Of a DNA stretch of 11,305 nt, positions 1 through 6,007 are shown piece after piece. How positions within the stretch are numbered: the stretch's first letter is position 1; the number at the start of each line of letters is the position of its first letter. Made by a program: the position numbers and the translations under genes. The notes beneath the pieces are model-generated. The model was not told the origin of the DNA. It worked only from the letters and a program-made list of their open reading frames with translations, and searched no databases. The DNA comes from Phycisphaerales bacterium UBA6054 (GTDB lineage Bacteria; Planctomycetota; Phycisphaerae; Phycisphaerales; UBA1924), in contig DIYM01000073.1 of the NCBI GenBank assembly GCA_002429045.1, forward strand, positions 1-11,305, given 5' to 3'.

Positions 1-4
1 GTGA

Positions 5-658
5 TCAGCGGCGGGTGTACTCGATCTGACCCGACTTGACCCACGTGCCGTCGGGCATCTGGTCGTAGAACGTGTCGGTGAAGTGATCGTCGCTGTGCCA
101 CTCGGAGACGATCTTCATCCCTTTCTCACCAGAGGGCATCGCTGTCTTGCCGTGCATCTCCATCTTCCCGTTCTCGTGCATGTGACCGGTCATGTACATG
201 ATGCCGGTGCCGAATGTGTCCATCCATGTCGAGACGTATTGCTGGCGGACGTTGTCGTAGCCGGCGTGGCTGAGCCCGTCGAAGGGCATGCCCATCATGT
301 CGTCCATGTGGAACCTGCACTCGAGGTACCGCCCCCCGAAGATCATCTCGCACTCCATGGTCCCGACGCCCTCCACCGGCGGTGCCCCGGGCTCCATCAT
401 GAAGCTGGTTTTGGCGTCCCACATGCCGGCGGACTTGACGAGGTGCTTGTGGTGTTCTCCCGGCATGATGGTGGCCATGTAGGCCTCCATCTCTTCCTGG
501 GGCGACATCGCCGCCGCCGCGTCGTGTTCGTCGTGCGGCTTATGGTCGTGGTCGTGGTCCGGACCGGCACCCAAGAGCACGACCGCGGCCGCTGTCGTGA
601 CGACGCCCGCGCCGAACGCGAGGCCCGCCGCCCGTTTGCCTGACTTCGTCTTCATCAT
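5..658 (-). CDS. Secreted, His/Met-rich DUF1579 family protein
   Basis: Encodes 217 residues. The chosen start is the first of two adjacent ATG codons (MMKTKSGKR), because AGGA lies 5 nt upstream (664-667, read on the minus strand). A basic N-terminus and a hydrophobic segment at about residues 11-31 look like a signal peptide or N-terminal anchor. Next comes an Asp/His run at 34-46 (DHDHDHKPHDEHD). The DUF1579 body covers about 55-217: a G-x-W-type opening near KSAGMW (75-80), a central GTMECEMIFGGRYLECRF stretch, a repeated Met/His section at 154-169 and the family-like ending IEYTRR. DUF1579 proteins have no established activity. The body is unusually rich in Met (24 in total) and His, which suggests but does not prove soft-metal binding outside the cytoplasm. 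The gene is divergent from the HD-GYP gene and ends 4 nt from the window edge. Family assignment is fairly secure; function is unknown. Confidence 0.8.
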   Translation of the reverse strand: MMKTKSGKRAAGLAFGAGVVTTAAAVVLLGAGPDHDHDHKPHDEHDAAAAMSPQEEMEAYMATIMPGEHHKHLVKSAGMWDAKTSFMMEPGAPPVEGVGTMECEMIFGGRYLECRFHMDDMMGMPFDGLSHAGYDNVRQQYVSTWMDTFGTGIMYMTGHMHENGKMEMHGKTAMPSGEKGMKIVSEWHSDDHFTDTFYDQMPDGTWVKSGQIEYTRR

Positions 659-753
659 GGAGATCCTGTGCGTGGCTCGCCGGGGTGAGCAATGCGGCAC
701 CGAACGCGGTGCGGCGTCCGAGCCCCGGCATCTCTCGGACCGCCCGATCCGGA

Positions 754-764
754 TTGTGCCACAA
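754..764. promoter_or_regulatory. Palindrome TTGTG-C-CACAA, possible operator
   Basis: A perfect odd-length inverted repeat with 5-bp arms around a single C, in the divergent intergenic region. A second palindrome with the same GTG-N-CAC core is centred 19 bp away (759 versus 778). This spacing and shared core suggest a pair of binding sites for one dimeric regulator. The factor is not identifiable. Confidence 0.3.
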
Positions 765-773
765 ACAGCGGAT

Positions 774-782
774 CGTGTCACG
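774..782. promoter_or_regulatory. Palindrome CGTG-T-CACG, possible operator
   Basis: A perfect inverted repeat with 4-bp arms around a single T. It shares the GTG-N-CAC core with the palindrome at 754-764 and may be the second site of an operator pair. Such short palindromes also occur by chance in GC-rich DNA, so this is weak on its own. Confidence 0.27.
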
Positions 783-966
783 GCAAAGTCAGGAAAATGC
801 ACTAACAATTTCCTATCAAAGACCCCCGGCGACACCGAGATGGGACCCAATGCCCGTTTCGGGGGGATTGAGGACACAAAACTGCGGTTTGTTGCTGAAT
901 CGGGGCATCCAAGATCTCGATGCCTCTAGCAGAACCCACCGAGCACAGCATGGTCTTATCTCGGCA

Positions 967-973
967 AAGGAGG
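967..973 (+). promoter_or_regulatory. Strong Shine-Dalgarno of the HD-GYP gene
   Basis: AAGGAGG ends 4 nt before the ATG at 978. It is the closest match to the anti-Shine-Dalgarno consensus in the window and fixes the start of the HD-GYP gene. It contrasts with the five genes here that have no ribosome binding site. Confidence 0.8.
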
Positions 974-977
974 CGCC

Positions 978-2384
978 ATGGGGCGAGACGCGGACACCGC
1001 GAACGAGCACACGATCGGGGTTTCGGCCGAGTTCTTCCCGGTGTCGATCGACTCGCTGGGTGCGGCCGAGCTGACGATGGACCTCTTCATCAAGCCGGGC
1101 GCGTGCAAACCTGTGCTCTATATGGCCAAAGGCTCCACGTACGACCTGTCGGACTGCGCCAACCTGACCGAACGCGGGATCACACACTTCTTTGTCCGGA
1201 CGATCGACCACCGCGCGGTACAGGAGCTGATCGGTCAGCGGATCTCCGTTGCCTACAACGATCCAGATCTCTGCCGCGCCGAGCGCTCGCGGATCGTGCG
1301 TGACTCGTGCGGGCAGATGATCGCCGAGCTGATGTACCCGCATACATCGTGCGGCGCTGGCGCATCGATCATGAAGCTGGCCGAGCAGTTCGCGAGCTGG
1401 TGTACAGAAGACGAGTCCAAGTTCTCGTACCTGCTCGATATGTCCGAGCATGATTTTTACACCATCACCCACATGGTCAATGTCGGCGTGGGGTGCGGTC
1501 TCTTGGCGGCCGAGCTGTTCGGCAGCGACGACGCACGCGTCCGAGACATCACGCACGGCGGTCTGGTTCACGATGTTGGAAAACGAGATGTCCCGTCCGG
1601 GATCCTCAACAAGGAAGGAAAACTCTCCGACCAGGAATGGCTTGCGATCCGCGCTCATCCGGAACACGGCTACAAGCAACTCATGGCCCAGCCGGAAGCA
1701 AGCGAGACCGCGCTGGACATGACCCTGAACCATCACGAACGCTTGAACGGCTCGGGTTACCCGCGGGGTTTGCCGGGCGATCAGATATCGCTGCCCGCCC
1801 GGATCTGCGCGATCGTGGATGTGTACGACGCCCTGACCGCCGCACGCCCCTATCGCGGGCCGCTGCCCCCGTTCCGCGTGCTCGACATGATGCGGGAGGA
1901 CGTCGGAACGGCCTTCGATACTGCCGTGTTCGATGGGTGGGAACGCGTCATCACACGGCTGCTCGAACAGGATCCGGAGCGAGCGGTTGTCGACAGCGGG
2001 CAACCCGCCCGGAGCCTGGCGGACCTCATGCCGATGCCGGAACACGACTCGATCCGCCTTCGCGACAGCTCGCCGCGCGTCGATCCGGACTCCACGCGGG
2101 GCGGTGCGCCGGAGGAGACACCGGTGGCATGCGCTTATGTCAAACGCGCAGGCAACCGGGGTCCCGTTCCGGGGCAGACGTTCGCCGCGACACTGATCGC
2201 GCGCGATGACCAGGGATTCGTGCTTCAGCTCGATCACCCCGCGGTCGTCGGCGACAGGATTCTGCTCCGCTCATCCGAAGCGTCGGCGATCGAGACGGGC
2301 GAGGTCAAGTCTGTGCACTTCGACAGCTGCGGCGGGATCCGTGCCCGCTTCGTGTCCACGAACACCCAGGACGCCGCCGCCTAG
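978..2384 (+). CDS. HD-GYP domain phosphodiesterase (c-di-GMP type) with C-terminal beta-rich domain
   Basis: A 468-residue cytoplasmic protein with no signal peptide or membrane segment. Residues about 15-100 resemble the N-terminal sensor-like domain found before some HD-GYP domains (FIKPGACKPVLYMAKGS...). The HD-GYP domain spans about 160-335: H165; H198-D199 in HDVGK; K202; H227 and H230 in HPEHG; H252-H253-E254 in HHERLNGSGYP; and D281 in DVYDALTAARPY. The spacing of H165, H198/D199, H227, H252/H253 and D281 follows the metal ligands of characterised HD-GYP enzymes. Residue 161, where tri-iron members have Glu, is Tyr, so a two-metal site is more likely. Known members hydrolyse cyclic di-GMP; some act on related cyclic dinucleotides. 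A Pro/Arg-rich linker (about 340-380) leads to a C-terminal domain (about 383-460) that looks PilZ-like but lacks RxxxR and [DN]xSxxG. There is no receiver domain, so the input signal is unknown. The gene ends head-on within the riboflavin gene. Confidence 0.9.
   Translation: MGRDADTANEHTIGVSAEFFPVSIDSLGAAELTMDLFIKPGACKPVLYMAKGSTYDLSDCANLTERGITHFFVRTIDHRAVQELIGQRISVAYNDPDLCRAERSRIVRDSCGQMIAELMYPHTSCGAGASIMKLAEQFASWCTEDESKFSYLLDMSEHDFYTITHMVNVGVGCGLLAAELFGSDDARVRDITHGGLVHDVGKRDVPSGILNKEGKLSDQEWLAIRAHPEHGYKQLMAQPEASETALDMTLNHHERLNGSGYPRGLPGDQISLPARICAIVDVYDALTAARPYRGPLPPFRVLDMMREDVGTAFDTAVFDGWERVITRLLEQDPERAVVDSGQPARSLADLMPMPEHDSIRLRDSSPRVDPDSTRGGAPEETPVACAYVKRAGNRGPVPGQTFAATLIARDDQGFVLQLDHPAVVGDRILLRSSEASAIETGEVKSVHFDSCGGIRARFVSTNTQDAAA
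2381..2384. other. CTAG palindrome serving as both stop codons of two convergent genes
   Basis: The plus-strand TAG (2382-2384) ends the HD-GYP gene and the minus-strand TAG (2381-2383 read in reverse) ends the riboflavin gene. Both stops sit in one CTAG. The convergent genes therefore overlap by 4 bp and leave no room for an intrinsic terminator between them. Confidence 0.9.
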
Positions 2385-3577
2385 AGCCGATCGGGCCGGA
2401 CGCGTTCCGTGATCTCCAGCCCGAACGCGTCGATTTTGGGATACGGCGTGGTCGAGTTGGTGAGCAAACGCAGCTTCGACAGCCCGAGCGCCCGGAGGAT
2501 CTGCGAGCCGATCCCGTACTCGACCATCGCGGGCGGGATCGCTTCGCGGACCGAGTCCTCTTTCTGGAACCCTTTGGGCGTCTGGAGCCCGTCGAGGCGC
2601 TGATCGCCGACGGTGGTCGGGCGGAGGTACACGATCGCGCCGCGTCCTTCGTTCTGGATCGCCCGCATCGACTCGCGCAGGACCGAGCTGGTCGAGCTGC
2701 CGGGTTCGGTGCCCGGGGCGGAGGCCAGGTCCCCGAAGATGTCGCCGAGCAGGTCACGCCTGTGGACGCGGACGAGCGTCGGCTCGTCCGATTCGATGAC
2801 GGCACCATCGGGGTCGAGTCCGCCCACGCCGCCGACGGTCAGCGCGAGGTGGGGCAGCTCGTCGGCGACGGACCCGAACGCGGTCAGCGTGAACTCGCCC
2901 TCTTCTGTCCGCAGGGTGGTGCCCGAGGCGGGCGCGAGCCGGTGCACGAGCGAGGTCTTCTCGAGCCGGTGCTCGATGATCTGGCGGATCGAGCACATCT
3001 TCAGCCCGTGCTTGGCGCAGAACTCTTCGAGGTCGGGCACGCGCGCCATGGCGCCGTCGGGCCGGACGATCTCGATCCCCACGCAACCCGGGTTGAGCCC
3101 GGCCGCCCTGCAGAGATCGACCAGCGCCTCCGTGTGCCCGACGCGGACGAGGACGCCCCCGTCGCGCGAACGCAGCGGGTTGATGTGCCCGGGGCGTACG
3201 AAATCGTCCGGCTTGCTGCCCGGGTCGATGAGCATCCTGATCGTGCGGGCACGCTCGTGGGCGCTGACCCCGGTGGTGAAGCCGTGCTTGGGGTGCCCGT
3301 CGACGGTCACGGTCAGCGGGGTGCCGCGGGCGGAGGTGTTCACCGGGGCCTGCCCGTGCAGGTTGAGGCGGTCGCAGTCGCCCTCGGGCAGCGAGACGAA
3401 CATGTACCCGGTCGCCTCCTTGAGCATGAACATGACGGCCTCGGGCGTGATGAACTCGGCGGGCAGGATCAGATCGCCCTCGTTCTCGCGATGCTCGTCG
3501 TCGGTCACCACGACCATGCGCCCGGCGCGGAGTTCACCCAGGATTTCGGCGATCGGCGAGAACGGGGCTTCGGGCAT
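2381..3577 (-). CDS. ribB: 3,4-dihydroxy-2-butanone 4-phosphate synthase with degenerate GTP cyclohydrolase II domain (RibBA-type)
   Basis: A 398-residue cytoplasmic protein. The N-terminal domain (about 5-205) is RibB, which converts ribulose 5-phosphate to 3,4-dihydroxy-2-butanone 4-phosphate plus formate for riboflavin synthesis. DDEHRENEGDLI (26-37), HGFTTGVSAHERA (98-110), RPGHINPLR (128-136), GHTEALVDL (147-155) and E169 are all intact. The C-terminal half (about 208-398) has the GTP cyclohydrolase II fold: LVRVHRRDLLGDIFGD (268-283), YLRP (317-320), YGIGSQIL (354-361) and LLTN (371-374). It lacks the three zinc cysteines: the first is D275 and the RCDCG segment is gone. TTVGDQRLD replaces EGRGIGL, so cyclohydrolase activity is not expected. 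The ATG at 3577 is chosen because the conserved domain begins there and TACGAT sits 5 nt upstream. There is no Shine-Dalgarno, and the absence of a leader excludes an FMN riboswitch at this promoter. An in-frame extension to 3655 overlaps the divergent methyltransferase and looks spurious. Confidence 0.9.
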   Translation of the reverse strand: MPEAPFSPIAEILGELRAGRMVVVTDDEHRENEGDLILPAEFITPEAVMFMLKEATGYMFVSLPEGDCDRLNLHGQAPVNTSARGTPLTVTVDGHPKHGFTTGVSAHERARTIRMLIDPGSKPDDFVRPGHINPLRSRDGGVLVRVGHTEALVDLCRAAGLNPGCVGIEIVRPDGAMARVPDLEEFCAKHGLKMCSIRQIIEHRLEKTSLVHRLAPASGTTLRTEEGEFTLTAFGSVADELPHLALTVGGVGGLDPDGAVIESDEPTLVRVHRRDLLGDIFGDLASAPGTEPGSSTSSVLRESMRAIQNEGRGAIVYLRPTTVGDQRLDGLQTPKGFQKEDSVREAIPPAMVEYGIGSQILRALGLSKLRLLTNSTTPYPKIDAFGLEITERVRPDRL

Positions 3578-3582
3578 GGGGC

Positions 3583-3588
3583 ATCGTA
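3583..3588 (-). promoter_or_regulatory. Leaderless -10 element TACGAT for ribB
   Basis: Read on the minus strand, TACGAT is followed by 5 nt (GCCCC) and then the ATG at 3577, so transcription would start at or next to the A of the start codon. There is no Shine-Dalgarno and no consensus -35 at normal spacing. Confidence 0.5.
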
Positions 3589-3615
3589 GAACCGGAGAAC
3601 GGCCTGCAGGCGACG

Positions 3616-3621
3616 TACGCT
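3616..3621 (+). promoter_or_regulatory. Leaderless -10 element TACGCT for the O-methyltransferase
   Basis: TACGCT is followed by 5 nt (CACGC) and the ATG at 3627, the same geometry as the divergent ribB promoter. It favours 3627 over the second ATG at 3633. The expected -35 area (about 3593-3598) has no TTGACA-like sequence and lies within the footprint of the ribB promoter. Confidence 0.5.
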
Positions 3622-3626
3622 CACGC

Positions 3627-4292
3627 ATGGACATGACCCCCCAGCGTTGGAGCACGACGGCCGCGTACCTCGATGACGTCTTCGGCGATCAGGACGAGCA
3701 CCTCGGATCGCTGATGCCCCGCGCCATCGAGGCCGGGCTCCCGGACATCGCGGTGTCGCCCGCCGTCGGGCGGTTCCTGATGCTGCTGGCGACCATGGCC
3801 GATGCACGCACGATCGTCGAGGTCGGCACCCTGGCGGGGTACTCGGGCACCTGGCTGGCGCGCGGGATGCACGCCGACGGGCGGCTGATCACCCTCGAAC
3901 CGGTCGAGAAGCACGCGGCGTTCGCCGAGGATGGCTTCGCGGCGTGCGGGCTGGGCGATCGCGTCGAGGTCCGACGCGCCGCCGGGCTCGACGGGCTGCC
4001 GGCGCTGGTCGACGAACTCGGCGCAGGCTCGACCGACCTGGTGTTCCTCGACGCGATCAAGAGCGAGTACCCGGACTACTTCCCGCACGCCAACGGGCTG
4101 CTGCGCCCCGGCGGGCTGCTGGTCGTCGACAACGCGCTGGGCAGCGGCGACTGGTGGATCGGCGAGCCCGAGGGCAACCGACCGGCGCACGACGGTGCGG
4201 ACCGGCTCAACCGCATGCTGGCTCAGGACCCGCGGTACGACGCGGCCTGCCTGCCGATCCGCGAGGGCGTGACGGTGGCTCGACGCAAGTGA
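3627..4292 (+). CDS. SAM-dependent O-methyltransferase, family 3 (CCoAOMT/YrrM-like)
   Basis: A 221-residue soluble protein of normal length for bacterial family 3 O-methyltransferases. These transfer a methyl group from S-adenosylmethionine to a hydroxyl, usually of a catechol-like substrate, with a divalent metal. SAM motif I is VEVGTLAGYSGTWLA (64-78), and the acidic residue after beta-2 is E91. The metal and catalytic residues match the plant CCoAOMT pattern: D142 and K145 in LDAIKSEY, and D168-N169 in VVDNAL. GLLRPGGLLVVDN (157-169) is the typical post-motif strand. The natural substrate cannot be read from the sequence. Some relatives methylate tRNA wobble uridines (TrmR), so a tRNA substrate is an alternative. 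The start at 3627 follows a TANNNT element by 5 nt and has no Shine-Dalgarno. The TlpA-like gene begins 46 nt downstream but seems to have its own promoter. Confidence 0.9.
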   Translation: MDMTPQRWSTTAAYLDDVFGDQDEHLGSLMPRAIEAGLPDIAVSPAVGRFLMLLATMADARTIVEVGTLAGYSGTWLARGMHADGRLITLEPVEKHAAFAEDGFAACGLGDRVEVRRAAGLDGLPALVDELGAGSTDLVFLDAIKSEYPDYFPHANGLLRPGGLLVVDNALGSGDWWIGEPEGNRPAHDGADRLNRMLAQDPRYDAACLPIREGVTVARRK

Positions 4293-4326
4293 CAAAGCCG
4301 TTGCAGCCCGTCCGTCTGATGAAACG

Positions 4327-4332
4327 TAGAGT
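4327..4332 (+). promoter_or_regulatory. Leaderless -10 element TAGAGT for the TlpA-like gene
   Basis: TAGAGT is followed by 6 nt (CTCGCC) and the ATG at 4339, with no Shine-Dalgarno between. TTGCAG at 4301-4306 is -35-like but sits 20 nt away, too far to be convincing. An own promoter here means this gene need not depend on read-through from the methyltransferase. Confidence 0.45.
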
Positions 4333-4338
4333 CTCGCC

Positions 4339-5940
4339 ATGAGACGACCGTTCGCTGCCGCTGTCACGCTCTCCATCGCAACATGCGCACACGCCGCCAA
4401 TCCGGCCGGGGACGCGCCTCCGGATGGATCGATCTGGCACAACGCCGGCCTGCTGGTCGGGACGAGCCTGGACGAGGGCTCGGGCCGAGAGTATGAGCAG
4501 TGGCTGCCCTTCGACTGGTCTTGGAACCTGGTTGTTGAGCAAGACTCGTTCGAGCACAGCGTCGCCGAGAGCCAGGCCAGAGTGGACGAGCTCTGGGCGG
4601 TGATCGATACATCTGACGCCTCGACCAAGCCGCTCCCCGATCCCATGTACCAGCGAGCAAGGCTGATGCTCGCCCAGTTCGATCCGGACGCCGACCGTGA
4701 GTTTGAACTCAGAGTCTGGATCCGGAACGGAGAGCAGATCGTCGGCGTGCCGGTAGTTGAGGTCTCAGGCCCAGAGATGATTTGGGGCTTCCCCCATTAT
4801 GACTCCGAGATCAGGATGCGTATCGGCGATCCCGTTCTTACGTCGAAGGGTGTCGGCGGTCACTTTGATATCGTGAACCTCGAAGGTGAATGGATACGGG
4901 ATCGGGGCGATCGCGCCGACCGGGTGCCGTTCCGTGCCCAGGCCGACCGGAAGCCCGTCACTTGGTTCTTGCTGGGTGACACAAACACGCGAGTTGGTTG
5001 GGAAAGCCGATCGACATTCGATGTCCGATCAGACACAAAGGACGATACAAAGTGGGCGGTGCAGTTCTCGAAATCAGGACCGGCTGTTGCGCAACTCACA
5101 AGCCTCGGACTCACTGAGGGGCATGCGCCGACCATCGGTGCATATCGAGTCCCGGTTCTCGGCACATTCCTGACTCCAACCGGAGATTACGGTTTTCTGG
5201 CCGGCGCGCGTGACGGATACGCGCCGTTCTGTGGGACTCCCATGCCCGACATCCCGCCCGCGAAGCTTGTGCTTTCGTGCTTTGATGGTGCCCACGCATT
5301 TTTGTTTACCGCGGTCACACAGGAAGACGGAAGTCTGAAGGGCGACTTCTGGTCGGGCAACTGGTGGCACGAGACATGGACGGCTCAGCGTGATCCGGAC
5401 GCGCGGCTGCCCGACATGTTCGGGCAGACCACGGTGGCGGACGCCGGAGCGCTCGACGGCCTGGCCTTCAAGGCCCTCGACGGCGCACCCACCAGGGTCA
5501 CCGATCTGCTCGACGCTTCGGACGCGCCGGCCCGCGTCCTGTACGTGTTCGGCACGTGGTGCCCGAACTGCTCCGACGCGGCCGCGGAGCTCAAGCGGCT
5601 CAAGGACCTGCACGGCGACCGGCTCGGCGTGGTCGGGCTCGCGTTCGAGCTGACCGACGATCACGAGCGCTCGGCCCGTCAGGTTCAACGGTACCAAGAA
5701 CGCTTCGGGGCCACGTGGCCGATCCTGATCGCCGGGCTCTCGGACAAGTCCAAGTCGTCCGCCGAGCTGCCGATCCTCGACCGGGTGCGCAGCTACCCGA
5801 CGACGATCTTCCTGAACCGCGAGAACGAGATCGTGAGCGTCCACACCGGCTTCACCGGGCCGGCGACGGGCGAGGCGTTCAGCGAGCAGCAACACGCGTA
5901 CGAACGGATCATCGGCGAGCTGATTTCGCGGCAGCCCTGA
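4339..5940 (+). CDS. Secreted TlpA/ResA-like thioredoxin-fold protein with large N-terminal domain
   Basis: 533 residues. Residues 1-19 form a signal peptide (basic MRR, hydrophobic core, AHA before A20), so the protein acts outside the cytoplasm. Residues about 25-360 form a beta-rich domain of unknown role (for example ELRVWIRNGEQIVGVPVVEV and SCFDGAHAFLFTAV), including FLTPTGDYGFLAGA (277-290) and W-rich WSGNWWHETW (338-347). A similar arrangement occurs before TlpA domains in planctomycetes. Residues about 360-530 are a redoxin/TlpA domain with the active site GTWCPNC (405-411) and cis-proline SYPTTIFL (485-492). WCPNC replaces the commoner WCPPC; the two-cysteine form supports thiol-disulfide exchange, probably reduction of periplasmic disulfides. 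Base composition changes along the gene: counted 60-nt lines at 4981 and 5281 are each 50% GC, against 68% at 5461 and 75% at 5581. The start is set by the signal peptide and the TAGAGT element. Confidence 0.85.
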   Translation: MRRPFAAAVTLSIATCAHAANPAGDAPPDGSIWHNAGLLVGTSLDEGSGREYEQWLPFDWSWNLVVEQDSFEHSVAESQARVDELWAVIDTSDASTKPLPDPMYQRARLMLAQFDPDADREFELRVWIRNGEQIVGVPVVEVSGPEMIWGFPHYDSEIRMRIGDPVLTSKGVGGHFDIVNLEGEWIRDRGDRADRVPFRAQADRKPVTWFLLGDTNTRVGWESRSTFDVRSDTKDDTKWAVQFSKSGPAVAQLTSLGLTEGHAPTIGAYRVPVLGTFLTPTGDYGFLAGARDGYAPFCGTPMPDIPPAKLVLSCFDGAHAFLFTAVTQEDGSLKGDFWSGNWWHETWTAQRDPDARLPDMFGQTTVADAGALDGLAFKALDGAPTRVTDLLDASDAPARVLYVFGTWCPNCSDAAAELKRLKDLHGDRLGVVGLAFELTDDHERSARQVQRYQERFGATWPILIAGLSDKSKSSAELPILDRVRSYPTTIFLNRENEIVSVHTGFTGPATGEAFSEQQHAYERIIGELISRQP

Positions 5941-5971
5941 CGGGCCGAGCCGTCGCGCGCATCCCGTGAGA

Positions 5972-5987
5972 CGCTCCTTGGGGAGCG
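5972..5987 (+). other. Small hairpin CGCTCC-TTGG-GGAGCG
   Basis: A perfect 6-bp stem with a 4-nt loop in the 67-nt gap between the TlpA-like and DUF6624 genes, 20 nt before the DUF6624 start. It has no following T-run, so it is not a standard intrinsic terminator. It could be a weak attenuator, a 3' end stabiliser or chance. Confidence 0.3.
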
Positions 5988-6007
5988 AACACACACGGGA
6001 GAAGACC

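Larger units (their letters stand above)
659..977. other. Divergent intergenic region, DUF1579 gene / HD-GYP gene
   Basis: These 319 bp between two divergent start codons contain no convincing gene. They include the ribosome binding sites of both neighbours, a relatively AT-rich patch around 795-820, and two short palindromes with a GTG-N-CAC core at 754-764 and 774-782. I find no TANNNT hexamer at leaderless spacing before either start, and no good sigma70 -35/-10 pair. TTATCT at 956-961 is a weak -10 candidate for the HD-GYP gene. In-frame extensions of both genes into this region read as non-native protein. Confidence 0.6.

Noticed and set aside
659..877. N-terminal extension of the DUF1579 protein to 877
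   Set aside because: The extra 73 residues do not resemble protein, lie before a good SD and would bury the signal peptide.
816..2237. A 473-codon open frame on the minus strand opposite the HD-GYP gene
   Set aside because: The translation is Arg/Ala/His-rich with no domain pattern, while the plus strand has intact HD-GYP motifs and a strong SD. Long antisense frames are common in GC-rich genes.
2613..3626. A 338-codon N-terminal extension of the O-methyltransferase
   Set aside because: It is antisense to ribB, Ser/Arg/Pro-rich and without domains; the family length is met from 3627.
3578..3626. FMN riboswitch upstream of ribB
   Set aside because: The gap is only 49 bp and a leaderless promoter is predicted; none of the RFN element could fit.
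5966..6007. GTG start at 5966 for the DUF6624 gene, which would put basic residues before the LIAC lipobox
   Set aside because: No SD precedes it, and it would place the hairpin at 5972-5987 inside the coding sequence. The ATG at 6008 has GGAG at good spacing.
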